Of a stretch of 64,000 nt of DNA, positions 34,526 to 42,464 are shown in pieces. How positions within the stretch are numbered: position 1 is the stretch's first letter; every line of letters begins with the position of its first letter. The position numbers were made by a program, and so were the translations under genes. The notes under the pieces were generated by a model, which saw nothing but the letters and a program-made list of their open reading frames with translations, had not been told where the DNA came from and searched no databases. The DNA comes from Limosilactobacillus mucosae DSM 13345 (lineage in GTDB: Bacteria; Bacillota; Bacilli; Lactobacillales; Lactobacillaceae), in the NCBI RefSeq assembly GCF_001436025.1, contig NZ_AZEQ01000006.1:40523-104522 (forward strand). Reading direction: 5' to 3'.

Positions 34526-37041
34526 TTATTTCGGTTAAACTTCAGATATTTGCCCGTCAGGCTGGCTGGGCAAGCCATGATCTCTTCCGGCGTTCCGGCA
34601 CAAACCACCTGGCCGCCTTCCTGGCCCCCACCTGGCCCCATGTCAACGACATAGTCGGCATTGGCAATCATGTCTTGGTCATGTTCAATCACCAAGACTG
34701 TCGCTCCTTGGCTGATCAAGCGCTGAAAGACATCGAGCAAAGACGAAACGTCCAGGGGATGCAGGCCAATCGTTGGCTCATCGAAGATAAAGACCGAATC
34801 AGCCTGCTCCTTGCCCAGCTCACTGGCCAATTTCAACCGCTGGGCCTCACCGCCTGACAAAGCTGGCGTCGCCTCACCCAGGGTCAAGTAGCCCAAGCCC
34901 AGGTCATGAAGGACCTGAAGGCGCTTTTGAACCAGCGGCAGATCGCGGGTTGCCCGGAGTGCCTGGTCAACGGACATGTCCATTAGCTCGGGAAGCGTGT
35001 AGGCCTTAGCTTCAGGCTGCCCTTTCTTGACTTTGGAAGTACGGCTGACAAAGTCTGCTTCTTTTCGGTAGCGTGACCCGCCGCAGTCCGGGCAGGCAAT
35101 CTCCACGTCAGGCAAGAACTGCACGTCCAGGACGATCGCGCCCGTCCCATCACAGGTTGGGCAGCGCAGACGGCCCGTGTTGTAGGAGAAGTCCCCGGCT
35201 TTATAGCCCAGGCGCTTGGCCGCTGGAGTTCTGGCAAAGGTCTTGCGCAATTCGTCATGGATTCCGGCATAAGTGGCCACGGTTGAGCGGACGTTGATTC
35301 CAATTGGCGTGGCGTCAATCAGCTTAACCTGGTTGATCCCATCGGCTTTGAGCGCCTTGACGGCCTGGGGCAGTTTTTCTCCCTTGATCTGGCTCTGCAG
35401 GCCTGGCAATAAAGTTTCCAGAATCATGGTCGTCTTCCCTGACCCGGACACCCCGGTCACAACCGACAGCCGGCCCTTGGGAAAATCAATGCTCAGGGGC
35501 TTGACCGTGTGGATCTGCCGGCTTTCCAGGTGGATCGTGCCTTCTTTAAACAGGTCCTTCCTGGTAATCTGGGACCGCTTATTGATCACTTCCTGCCCAG
35601 TCAGGAAGGGGCCGATCTTTGACTGGGGATTTCGCGCGATTTGGGCCACTGGTCCTTGCGTCAGAATCTGACCGCCCGCTTCCCCGGCGCCTGGGCCCAT
35701 TTCGATCAGCCAGTCCGCTTCACGCAGCACCTGGGTGTCATGGTCAACCAGGATCACGGAATTGCCATCGGCGACCAGGTCACGCATGACGCCTTTCAGC
35801 CCCTCGAGGTTGGCGGGATGCAGGCCAATCGACGGCTCATCCAGCACGTACAAAACCCCAGTCGTCCGGTTGCGCACTGCCCGCGCCAATTGCATTCTTT
35901 GCCGCTCGCCATTGGACAAGGTCGCCGCGGAGCGGTCCAAAGTCAGGTAGGACAGGCCTAAGTCCAGCAAGCGTCTGGCCACCAGGTCAAAAGAAGCAAC
36001 GATGCTCTTGGCCATGGGCCGCATTTCAGCAGGCAAGGAGTCTGGCACGCCGTCCACCCACTTCTTGCACTCTCCTAAAGTCAGCTGGCAAGCATCAGCC
36101 AAAGACAGGCCGGCCAAGCGCGGCGCCCGGGCAGCTTCGCTCAGGCGCGTGCCACGGCAGTCTGGGCAGGTGCCTTCTTTAAGGAAGCGGGCGACCCGCT
36201 TCATCCCCTTTTCGTTCTTGACCTTGGCCAAGGCATTTTCAACGGTGTGAACGGCTGAATAGTAGGTAAAGTCCAGTTCAGTCGACTGGCCTTTCTTGTC
36301 AAGATAGAGGATATGCTTCTTGACCGCGGGACCATGGAGAACGATCTCCTTCTCTTTAGCCGTCAGCTCCTTATAAGGAACATCGGTGCGCACGCCCATT
36401 TCCCGGGCGACGTCCTTCATCAACGACCACATCAAGGTCTGCCATGGAGCGACTGCCCCCTCATCAATGGTCAGATTCTCATCTGGAATCAAAGAAGCTT
36501 CATCCACCGTCCGCACGACGCCAGTCCCGTCACAGGTCGGACATTCCCCTTGACTGTTAAAGGCCAGTTGCTCGGCGGATGGGGCGTAGAATTCCGCCCC
36601 GCACTCCGGGCAATTGAGGGGCAAACCGGCCGCGACATTCAGCGTTGGCTTCAGGTAGTGGCCATTGGGACACCGGTGGCTGGCCAGCCGGGAAAACATG
36701 AGCCGGAGGCTGTTTAGCAGCTCCGTCCCAGTCCCAAAGGTGCTCCGAATCCCGGGCACCCCGGGGCGCTGGCGCAAAGCCAGGGCGGCGGGCACGTATA
36801 AGACCTGGTCAACCTGCGGCTTTTCGGCCTGGGTCATTCGGCGCCTGGTATAAGTCGACAAGGACTCCAGATACCGTCTTGACCCTTCAGCATAGAGAAT
36901 GCCCAGGGCCAGACTGGACTTGCCAGAGCCGGACACTCCGGCGATTCCGACGATTTTATTTAAAGGCAGATCGACGTCGATATTTTTCAAGTTGTGCACG
37001 CGGCCGCCGCGAACCTCAATGCAGGCTGGTCTTTGTTCCAT
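34522..37041 (-). CDS. UvrA2-type ABC ATPase (UvrA paralogue, drug-resistance type)
   Basis: 839 residues, class II UvrA-like protein with two ABC ATPase modules. First Walker A AGVSGSGKSSLALG near residue 34, signature LSNGERQRMQLARA, second Walker A GVSGSGKTTMILE and signature LSGGEAQRLKLASELG; CPDC, CPTC and CPDC zinc knuckles. It lacks the UvrB-interaction insertion of true UvrA. Relatives protect producers from DNA-intercalating antibiotics. G+C is much higher than the surroundings (38 of 60 at 36781-36840), showing recent transfer. AAAAGGAG precedes the ATG; the promoter carries a large palindrome. Confidence 0.88.
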   Translation of the reverse strand: MEQRPACIEVRGGRVHNLKNIDVDLPLNKIVGIAGVSGSGKSSLALGILYAEGSRRYLESLSTYTRRRMTQAEKPQVDQVLYVPAALALRQRPGVPGIRSTFGTGTELLNSLRLMFSRLASHRCPNGHYLKPTLNVAAGLPLNCPECGAEFYAPSAEQLAFNSQGECPTCDGTGVVRTVDEASLIPDENLTIDEGAVAPWQTLMWSLMKDVAREMGVRTDVPYKELTAKEKEIVLHGPAVKKHILYLDKKGQSTELDFTYYSAVHTVENALAKVKNEKGMKRVARFLKEGTCPDCRGTRLSEAARAPRLAGLSLADACQLTLGECKKWVDGVPDSLPAEMRPMAKSIVASFDLVARRLLDLGLSYLTLDRSAATLSNGERQRMQLARAVRNRTTGVLYVLDEPSIGLHPANLEGLKGVMRDLVADGNSVILVDHDTQVLREADWLIEMGPGAGEAGGQILTQGPVAQIARNPQSKIGPFLTGQEVINKRSQITRKDLFKEGTIHLESRQIHTVKPLSIDFPKGRLSVVTGVSGSGKTTMILETLLPGLQSQIKGEKLPQAVKALKADGINQVKLIDATPIGINVRSTVATYAGIHDELRKTFARTPAAKRLGYKAGDFSYNTGRLRCPTCDGTGAIVLDVQFLPDVEIACPDCGGSRYRKEADFVSRTSKVKKGQPEAKAYTLPELMDMSVDQALRATRDLPLVQKRLQVLHDLGLGYLTLGEATPALSGGEAQRLKLASELGKEQADSVFIFDEPTIGLHPLDVSSLLDVFQRLISQGATVLVIEHDQDMIANADYVVDMGPGGGQEGGQVVCAGTPEEIMACPASLTGKYLKFNRNK

Positions 37042-37067
37042 AATTGCTCCTTTTCAAAATCTTGGCT

Positions 37068-37116
37068 CTATAATATTTCTTACTGATGGATGTCAAGTAA
37101 TACATCCGTCGGTAAG
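37068..37116 (-). promoter_or_regulatory. UvrA2 promoter overlapped by a 38-base palindromic operator
   Basis: Minus-strand TTGACA at 37091-37096 with TTATAG or TATTAT -10 versions 15-17 bases on. CTTACTGATGGATGT at 37079-37093 and ACATCCGTCGGTAAG at 37102-37116 form inverted arms matching at 13 of 15 positions with an eight-base spacer. The -35 overlaps one arm, so a repressor bound here would block transcription. The arm length suggests a dimeric TetR-like or similar regulator. No regulator gene is next to it. Confidence 0.7.
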
Positions 37117-37214
37117 ATTTTTTTGTTTAAAATAAAAAAGAGGTCCATAGGCCTCGCTATTCGTAACTTAAAATCCTCTACCACAATTCTTCTAAGTATA
37201 GAGAGCTGGTTTCT

Positions 37215-37800
37215 ATGAACCCTACTGCTAATTATATTGAAAACTTTCTTAATGTTAAAGACACTTGCCTAAATTTTGTAGATTGCTCTCAAACGACTTA
37301 CAAGGGGAGAAAAGTAATCATGTGTACAGCCATTGCCGAGCTCGACACATGTCCTAATTGTAAATCCGCTGATGACTATATATAACGGCTTCAAGATCGT
37401 TCATATCCCTTATATTTCAGCTGACGAAAGCAATCCAGTCATTATCAAAGTCAAGAAGCACGGTATTTTTTGTAAGAACTGTGAGCTATACAGTTATCCG
37501 TCTACCCAAATCGTTGACAAGTATTGCCACATCTCTAACGCCGTTAAACGTAAGATCATTGTCGGACTCACTAAAGATCATTCTATGACCAGTATCGCTG
37601 ACTACTGTGCAAAGATGCTTAGACCACTGCAGCGCTCGATTTACTCCTTCATTGCTATTCTTTGCCAAAACACTTAGCGTTTGATGAATTTAGAGGTGTG
37701 GGACGAAAGCTGCACTTTATCTGTCAAGATGGCGAAAAACATACCATCGTCGCCATTTTAGAGAATCGCTTCAAAAACACTATTATTGCTTGTTTCTGGG
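37215..37800 (+). pseudogene. Decayed ISL3-family transposase
   Basis: The first frame begins at ATG 37215 and runs to a TAA at 37383, ending with CPNCKSADDY. The next frame continues with NGFKIVHI, IFCKNCELYSYPSTQIV and ITDYCAK-like sequence to 37677, and a third shift resumes at about 37665 with PKHLAFDEFRGVGRKLHFI and stops making sense near 37800. The Cys-rich N-terminus and HLAFDEF are typical of ISL3 transposases. The DDE core is mostly lost. Slippage in TATATATA at 37376-37383 explains the first frameshift. No terminal inverted repeats were identified. Confidence 0.75.
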
Positions 37801-37807
37801 AATCAGC

Positions 37808-37960
37808 TTTGCTGTACGTCAAGCGTTAAATAAAAACCTTATAGAGGAGTCATTCAACCACGAATGGCTCCTTTTGTACGCTATGAGCGGCTTTGAGATG
37901 ATCAATGGGCTTGGATTGATGGTTTCAGAACGTCTCAAGACCGATCTAAGCCGTGTTTAA
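37808..37960 (+). pseudogene. Coding-like fragment of unknown gene
   Basis: An open frame of 50 residues without a start codon or ribosome site, ending ...LMVSERLKTDLSRV. It reads protein-like (HEWLLLYAMSGFEMINGLGL) and lies 18 bases before the 37979 gene. I do not recognise the family. It may be the 3' end of a gene cut by the transposase remnant. Confidence 0.3.
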
Positions 37961-37978
37961 TCTTATGGAGGTAGGAAT

Positions 37979-38332
37979 ATGCCACGTAAATGTCGCGATT
38001 ACTTCACAGCTGCTGAAATCGCTCGTGCTTTTGATGTGCCAGCTGATAAGATTGAAGCCGCAGCAGGGAAAAAAGTTTACCTTAATCAAATTGGCGATAT
38101 TCGTGAAGCAGTTTTGAGTGTTCATTCAAAATGGATTGGCAATGGCTTTACAGTTGATGAATGCAATCGCTTAATGGGGTTTAAAGCTGACAATATTGAT
38201 CCGTTGCGAGTGTTTGAAGGAATCACAATTACGCTTGATCCTGACACTGGGGAAGGGATTGTACCGCTTGATGATGTGATTCATGGCTATAATATTTATA
38301 AATACCAGTATGATAACGGTTATTGGGACTAA
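37979..38332 (+). CDS. Hypothetical protein of the island
   Basis: 117 residues, unrecognised. ATG at 37979 follows TGGAGG. N-terminal half is helical with DYFTAAEIARAFDVPADKI, resembling a helix-turn-helix start but without a clear full motif; the C-terminal half is acidic with a hydrophobic and aromatic end (YNIYKYQYDNGYWD). Composition is A+T-rich like the island, not like core genes. A hairpin terminator follows. Cargo of the mobile element is likely, but no function can be assigned. Confidence 0.6.
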   Translation: MPRKCRDYFTAAEIARAFDVPADKIEAAAGKKVYLNQIGDIREAVLSVHSKWIGNGFTVDECNRLMGFKADNIDPLRVFEGITITLDPDTGEGIVPLDDVIHGYNIYKYQYDNGYWD

Positions 38333-38373
38333 AAAAGCGCCGCTAATCAAATTAATGATTAGTGACGTTTTTA
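38331..38373. repeat. Hairpin repeat, right copy
   Basis: CGCTAATCA at 38341-38349 pairs with TGATTAGTG at 38356-38364, with outer AAAAA/TTTTT pairs. Same core as the left copy at 34118-34159, and ACCAATACCG follows both (at about 34179 and 38392). It also serves as a terminator for the 37979 gene. Confidence 0.7.
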
Positions 38374-38548
38374 AATAAAACAAGGCGTACAACCAATACC
38401 GAACAACCATGCTGATATTTTGATAAAAAAGGTAACAAAAAGGTAACAAAAGAATATAAACGTACGGTAACAGATTATTGAGACGTTAATCTAAAAAGCT
38501 GATATAACAAGGTTTTCAGCACATATGGAACTGTGCGATTTTCTTATA
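38374..38548. other. Right-end repeats adjoining tRNA-Arg
   Basis: Contains AGGTAACAAA twice in tandem near 38430-38451 and GGTAACAG near 38466, sequences like recombinase arm sites. The 34204-34222 region has GGGTAACATA and AGGCAACAAA. This is the junction of the island with the 3' end of the tRNA gene. Confidence 0.5.
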
Positions 38549-38622
38549 TGGGGCAAGTGGGAATCGAACCCACAACCTTTGGTTTAGAAGACCAATGCTC
38601 TATCCAGTTGAGCTATTGCCCC
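38549..38622 (-). tRNA. tRNA-Arg (anticodon TCT)
   Basis: Minus-strand cloverleaf of 74 bases. Acceptor GGGGCAA at the 5' end pairs with TTGCCCC; D-arm GCTCAACTGGATAGAGC; anticodon loop CTTCTAA with TCT anticodon; T-arm GTGGGTTCGATTCCCAC. The discriminator A is present and CCA is not encoded. Its 3' end points left toward the island, the usual arrangement for an integration target. Confidence 0.96.
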
Positions 38623-38717
38623 AGACCTAATTAAGTATATTATATTCCACGAAAATGTCAATAATACAGTTGGTTAGACCATTGCAAAACATTATATGTT
38701 AATGGAAGTCTAATTTA

Positions 38718-38755
38718 TTGACAAAGCGCTTACATCGTTTTAATCTAACGTTAGA
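38718..38755 (+). promoter_or_regulatory. TetR gene promoter with palindrome
   Basis: TTGACA at 38718-38723, 17-base spacer, TAATCT at 38741-38746. A perfect 12-base palindrome TCTAACGTTAGA at 38744-38755 overlaps the end of the -10 and the start site, fitting an autoregulatory operator. AAGCGCTT at 38724-38731 is another palindrome inside the spacer. Confidence 0.65.
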
Positions 38756-38822
38756 ACAAGTTTGTAGACCAGCTACATGTTTTAACCTAAAGAGCGTTTT
38801 TTAGATTGGAGGCGTAGTGTCA

Positions 38823-39458
38823 ATGACGGGCAGCAAGGTTGATCCCCGTGTAGTCAAGACCCGCAGTAGTCTCCGCAAGGCACTTGTATATCTGATGAAG
38901 CATGAGAAACTTGAAAACATCAGCGTCCAAAAGATTACTGAAACGGCAAATATTACTCGAGGTACATTTTATCTACATTATAAGGACAAACGCGACTTTA
39001 TCAAATCAGCAATGAATGAGATTCTGGATGATCTGTTTGCACAAATTATGGTTGAGCGCCAGATCTCAACGTCTGGCAACTCAGTTCAGGTGCTGTCTTT
39101 AAATGAAGCCTTTCAATGCATCGAAAACAGTGCAGAAGTCTTTGATGTCTTATTGAATAATGAACGCAATGATTTCTTCTATGCACAGCTCTACGATCGC
39201 CTTTGCCAGGAATTAACGAAATATGCCAAACAGTTGGATAGTGAATTTGACGATTTCGATGTTCCAGTCAAAATGCAGGTTTCATTTTTGGCATCCGCCG
39301 TGCTGGGCGTAATCAAAAGCTGGCTGCAGGATGGCATGATCTATACGCCACGCTATATGACGCAAAGCATGATGAAGATGCTGCAGCAGTTCAGCGGTGA
39401 GGGAATGCTTTTAACCTCGTTTTTTGATGGTAAGGTAAAATCTGCATTGGAAATCTAG
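38823..39458 (+). CDS. TetR/AcrR-family regulator
   Basis: 211 residues from the ATG at 38823 (GGAGG ten bases upstream; a GTG two codons earlier is four bases from it and also possible). N-terminal helix-turn-helix with ISVQKITETANITRGTFYLHYKDKRDF (long stretch read in parts) then a C-terminal ligand domain. The ENISVQKITETANI and RGTFYLHY parts match TetR_C-type regulators common in lactobacilli. Target genes unknown; the neighbours are ribosomal genes, so self-regulation from the palindrome is likely. Confidence 0.88.
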   Translation: MTGSKVDPRVVKTRSSLRKALVYLMKHEKLENISVQKITETANITRGTFYLHYKDKRDFIKSAMNEILDDLFAQIMVERQISTSGNSVQVLSLNEAFQCIENSAEVFDVLLNNERNDFFYAQLYDRLCQELTKYAKQLDSEFDDFDVPVKMQVSFLASAVLGVIKSWLQDGMIYTPRYMTQSMMKMLQQFSGEGMLLTSFFDGKVKSALEI

Positions 39459-39462
39459 CCAA

Positions 39463-39497
39463 GCATCACCGGGCCTTTTTGCCACGGTGATTTTTTA
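39463..39497 (+). terminator. Terminator after the TetR gene
   Basis: ATCACCG at 39465-39471 pairs with CGGTGAT at 39485-39491, then T6. Confidence 0.8.
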
Positions 39498-39519
39498 TTC
39501 TGCATTGGTCTGATTTTTA

Positions 39520-39548
39520 TTGACGTGATCAAAATGTTTTGATATGAT
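39520..39548 (+). promoter_or_regulatory. Promoter of the rplU operon
   Basis: TTGACG at 39520-39525, 17-base spacer, TATGAT at 39543-39548. Strong promoter ahead of the L21 leader. Confidence 0.8.
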
Positions 39549-39554
39549 ATTAGC

Positions 39555-39650
39555 GTTGTATTTGTGAACCAACAACTACAACCGCACGCAACCGAGTTTT
39601 AAAAGCTTCGGCTGCTCGGCCGGCGAGTCTTAGAAATTAAGGAGGTGCAC
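39555..39650 (+). ncRNA. Ribosomal L21 leader RNA
   Basis: The leader before rplU has the pattern seen in Firmicute L21 leaders, including AACCGCACGCAACCGAG near 39578-39596 and a G+C-rich hairpin CTTCGGCTGCTCGGCCGG. Such leaders are thought to bind L21 or other proteins for autoregulation. The exact ends are approximate. Confidence 0.65.
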
Positions 39651-39656
39651 AAACTG

Positions 39657-39965
39657 ATGTACGCAATTATCGTTACTGGCGGCAAGCAATACAAGGTAGA
39701 AGCAGGTCAAGCTATCTACGTTGAAAAGCTGGACGCAAAAGAAGGCGACAAGGTAACTTTTGACAAGGTTATCTTCGTAGGCGGCGACGACGTTAAGGTC
39801 GGCACGCCATTTGTTGATGGTGCTTCTGTTGAAGGTACTGTTGACAAGCAAGGCAAGGAAAAGAAGGTTGTTACCTTTAAGTACAAGCCAAAGAAGCACA
39901 CCCACACCAAGAAGGGTCACCGTCAACCATACACTAAGGTTACGATTGACACGATCAACGCTTAA
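39657..39965 (+). CDS. rplU: 50S ribosomal protein L21
   Basis: 102 residues, [17 protein letters not shown] at the N-terminus and [11 protein letters not shown] at the C-terminus. The ATG at 39657 has AGGAGG about ten bases upstream; a GTG at 39645 overlaps that site. prp follows after 12 bases. Confidence 0.97.
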   Translation: MYAIIVTGGKQYKVEAGQAIYVEKLDAKEGDKVTFDKVIFVGGDDVKVGTPFVDGASVEGTVDKQGKEKKVVTFKYKPKKHTHTKKGHRQPYTKVTIDTINA

Positions 39966-39977
39966 TGGGGTGATTCA

Positions 39978-40298
39978 ATGATTCGCGCGGTTTTTCATAC
40001 CAATCAGGATCATGGAATAGCTTCGTTTGAGATGACTGGGCATGCCGATCATGGCGATTATGGTCAAGACATTGTCTGTGCTGCGGTTTCTGCTTTGGCA
40101 ATCGCTACGGTCAATGGATTGGAAAGAGTCGTCAGGCAGCCTGCCACGATTACGGCAGACCATGCTAACGGCGGTTTGCTTAAGGTCAGCTCAATTGATC
40201 CGGGACACGATTCCCAGATTTTAATGCAGACGTTCTTGGAAGCGATGCTTGATATTCAAGAACAGTATGCAGAAAATATTGACATTAAAATGTCTTAA
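39978..40298 (+). CDS. prp: Ribosomal-processing cysteine protease Prp
   Basis: 106 residues. The catalytic pair is H22 in MTGHADHG and C34 in [11 protein letters not shown], the same positions as in Staphylococcus Prp. It cleaves the N-terminal extension of L27, whose gene follows. It lies between rplU and rpmA, the conserved Firmicute order. Confidence 0.95.
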   Translation: MIRAVFHTNQDHGIASFEMTGHADHGDYGQDIVCAAVSALAIATVNGLERVVRQPATITADHANGGLLKVSSIDPGHDSQILMQTFLEAMLDIQEQYAENIDIKMS

Positions 40299-40327
40299 AA
40301 ACAAATTCTAAGCTGGAGGTGAAAACT

Positions 40328-40609
40328 ATGATTATGGATCTTCAATTCTTCTCCCACCACAAAGGGGGCGGTTCGACTGCCAACGGTCGTAACTCTGCTG
40401 GTCGTCGTCTGGGAACCAAGGCTGCTGACGGTTCTGTCGTAACGGCCGGTTCTATCATCTACCGTCAACGTGGTACTCACATTCACCCAGGTGAAAACGT
40501 GGGTCGCGGTGGTGACGACACTTTGTTTGCTAAGATCGACGGCGTTGTTAAGTTCGAACGCATGGGTCGCAGCAACCGCAAAGTTTCGGTTTACCCAGTT
40601 GCCGAATAA
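40328..40609 (+). CDS. rpmA: 50S ribosomal protein L27 with cleavable N-terminus
   Basis: 93 residues. Starts [15 protein letters not shown]; the LQFF extension is the Prp cleavage signal, so mature L27 begins at S9. The remaining sequence ([33 protein letters not shown]) is invariant L27. ATG at 40328 follows GGAGG by nine bases. A terminator follows the gene. Confidence 0.96.
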   Translation: MIMDLQFFSHHKGGGSTANGRNSAGRRLGTKAADGSVVTAGSIIYRQRGTHIHPGENVGRGGDDTLFAKIDGVVKFERMGRSNRKVSVYPVAE

Positions 40610-40615
40610 TAAATT

Positions 40616-40668
40616 AAAGTCCAGTCCGACTGATGTGTGCTTACATGTCATCGAACTGGACTTTTCTT
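40616..40668 (+). terminator. Terminator after rpmA
   Basis: AAAGTCCAGT at 40616-40625 pairs perfectly with ACTGGACTTT at 40655-40664, with inner CGA/TCG pairs, then TTCTTTT. Confidence 0.85.
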
Positions 40669-40697
40669 TTGGCGTTTTGCTAAAGGGGGAAGAAAAC

Positions 40698-41237
40698 ATG
40701 AACAATTTGTTTGCCAAAGGCACGCCGCAGCAGATTCCCGAAGTCTTGGCCAATCGGGATCGTCGGGTGGCCTTGCAGAATCAATTGACAAAATCACATC
40801 CTGACCAGACCGTGATTGCCGCTAAGCTTAATATTCCCGGACCAATCAAGAATAACGAGATGATCAAGAACTTCTTTGTGACCAAGCTGACGATTTTTGA
40901 AAAGCAGCTGCAGGCTCAGTATGATTTTAAAATGGTTGGGCAATGGCTTGATGAATCAACTGGACCGGAACGCTTCTATCTGGTTGATGGTCCCGCTGAG
41001 CAGGTTAAGCAGCTGACGACCGCATTTGAAGAAGCTGATGCCTCAAATCGACTGTTTGATCTGGACGTTTTGAGTCGTCAAGCTGGACAGACGGTTTCAA
41101 TGTCACGGACCGAGCTGGGGCTGCCTAAACGGACGTGCTTGATCTGTGGGCGACCAGCCAAGGAATGTGCGCGTTCGCGGCGTCATACGGTTGCGGAACT
41201 GCAGGATCGGGTGGCTGAGCTGATTGAAAACAGTTGA
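40698..41237 (+). CDS. citX: CitX-like citrate lyase holo-ACP synthase
   Basis: 179 residues. Family member transfers the phosphoribosyl-dephospho-CoA prosthetic group to the citrate lyase acyl carrier (CitD). GPIKNN near the N-terminal half, DGPAEQVKQLTTAFEE, then SRTELGLPKRTCLICGRPAKECARSR (read in parts), with the Cys/Arg motif typical of CitX. ATG follows AAAGGGGG. No citDEF genes are in this window, so its partner must be elsewhere or lost. The frame opens further upstream inside rpmA, but that is not used. Confidence 0.85.
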   Translation: MNNLFAKGTPQQIPEVLANRDRRVALQNQLTKSHPDQTVIAAKLNIPGPIKNNEMIKNFFVTKLTIFEKQLQAQYDFKMVGQWLDESTGPERFYLVDGPAEQVKQLTTAFEEADASNRLFDLDVLSRQAGQTVSMSRTELGLPKRTCLICGRPAKECARSRRHTVAELQDRVAELIENS

Positions 41238-41264
41238 ACGTTGGGAAAAATCGAATAAGGAAGC

Positions 41265-41479
41265 TGCTAAATGGATACTAAATGATTGTTATTTGAGGCG
41301 TTTAGCAACAACTGCAAAATAAAGAGATTGAGAAAAAACTCCGAAAATCAGCTTGCGACCGATTTTCGGAGTTTGTCTTCGAACCTCCGCAAGGATGGCT
41401 AGGTCGGTCAAATGCTGATTTATCAGCATTTGAACTGCCAGCCAGCTACTGCGCTGAGGCATTATTATCCAGAAAACAA
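41265..41479. repeat. Structured intergenic element
   Basis: A gap of nearly 290 bases before cysK. Perfect 14-pair stem AAACTCCGAAAATC (41336-41349) / GATTTTCGGAGTTT (41361-41374), a perfect 12-pair stem TCAAATGCTGAT (41408-41419) / ATCAGCATTTGA (41422-41433), and a TGCTAAA/TTTAGCA pair at 41267-41306. No T-tract follows the first two, so they are not simple terminators. No open frame is convincing. Confidence 0.55.
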
Positions 41480-41512
41480 TAAAGAGGTTGGGTTAATTCC
41501 CAGCCTCTTTTG
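41480..41512. terminator. Terminator between citX and cysK
   Basis: AAAGAGGTTGGG at 41480-41491 pairs with CCCAGCCTCTTT at 41499-41510 (G-T allowed). It ends the leftward cysK operon and could also stop the rightward citX transcript. Confidence 0.75.
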
Positions 41513-41524
41513 ATTGATTAGATT

Positions 41525-42451
41525 TTAGTAGTCAAACAGCTCAGTTGACAAGTAGCGGTCACCGCCATCAGGAGCAACGGTTACGACTTTCTTACCCTTG
41601 CCGAGCTTCTTAGCCAGTTCAATCGCACCATAGATGTTGGCCCCGGCTGAGATACCCGGCAAAAATCCTTCCAGATGACCGACTTCTTGAGCGGTCTTGA
41701 TAGCATCGTCGCTGGCAACTTCGATAATACCATCATAAACTTCTTGGTCCAGCGTCTTTGGAATAAAGCCGGCACTGATACCTTGAATCTTATGCTTACC
41801 GGCTTTGCCTTCCTTGAGCACTGGAGATTCAGCTGGTTCAAGTGCATAGACTTTGATGCTTGGATCAGCTTGCTTCAAGGCATGACCAATCCCACTCAAA
41901 GTACCGCCAGTACCAACACCGGCAACGAAGGCATCTGGCAGATTATCCTTGCCGAAAGCATCGATGATTTCTTGGCCGGTCGTAGCTTCGTGAATGGCTG
42001 GGTTAGCTGGGTTTTCAAACTGCATTGGCATAAAGTAGCCTTTAGCGTCAACCAGTTCTTGGGCCTTGGCAATTGAGCCTTTCATCCCTTCGGCACCAGG
42101 TGTCAGGATCAATTCAGCCCCGTAGCCCTGCATCAGCTTGCGTCGTTCAACGCTCATCGTTTCTGGCATTACGATAATCAGGTGGTAGCCCTTGGCAGCT
42201 GCTACGCTGGCCAGCCCAATCCCAGTGTTGCCTGAGGTTGGTTCGATAATAGTGTCGCCAGGCTTAAGCTGGCCTTCTTGTTCAGCCTTTTCAATCATTG
42301 CCAGCGCGATCCGGTCTTTGATGGAGCCAGCAGGATTGAAGAATTCCAGCTTTACGTAGACGTCGGCGGCATCTTCGGGAACAATACGGTTAAGCTTTAA
42401 AAGAGGCGTGTTGCCGATCAGCTGGTCGATTGAAGTGTAGATTTTTGACAT
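41525..42451 (-). CDS. cysK: Cysteine synthase (O-acetylserine sulfhydrylase)
   Basis: 308 residues. PLP enzyme making cysteine from O-acetylserine and sulfide. [12 protein letters not shown] Lys in [37 protein letters not shown] and the AGANIYGAI end are all present. The start at 42451 follows TAAAGGAG; the frame extends to 42472 inside the upstream gene. It is 13 bases downstream of the MetA-family gene, in one operon below the Cys leader. Confidence 0.95.
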   Translation of the reverse strand: MSKIYTSIDQLIGNTPLLKLNRIVPEDAADVYVKLEFFNPAGSIKDRIALAMIEKAEQEGQLKPGDTIIEPTSGNTGIGLASVAAAKGYHLIIVMPETMSVERRKLMQGYGAELILTPGAEGMKGSIAKAQELVDAKGYFMPMQFENPANPAIHEATTGQEIIDAFGKDNLPDAFVAGVGTGGTLSGIGHALKQADPSIKVYALEPAESPVLKEGKAGKHKIQGISAGFIPKTLDQEVYDGIIEVASDDAIKTAQEVGHLEGFLPGISAGANIYGAIELAKKLGKGKKVVTVAPDGGDRYLSTELFDY

Positions 42452-42464
42452 AATTTTTTCTCCT

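Noticed and set aside
34504..37135. Several long rightward open frames (up to 134 codons) opposite UvrA2
   Set aside because: They lie within the G+C-rich UvrA2 gene, which lengthens chance frames on the other strand. None has a family motif or a good ribosome site.
38718..38735. cre-like site AAAGCGCTTACA in the TetR promoter
   Set aside because: The centre fits, but the left TG is missing, so carbon-catabolite control is not supported.
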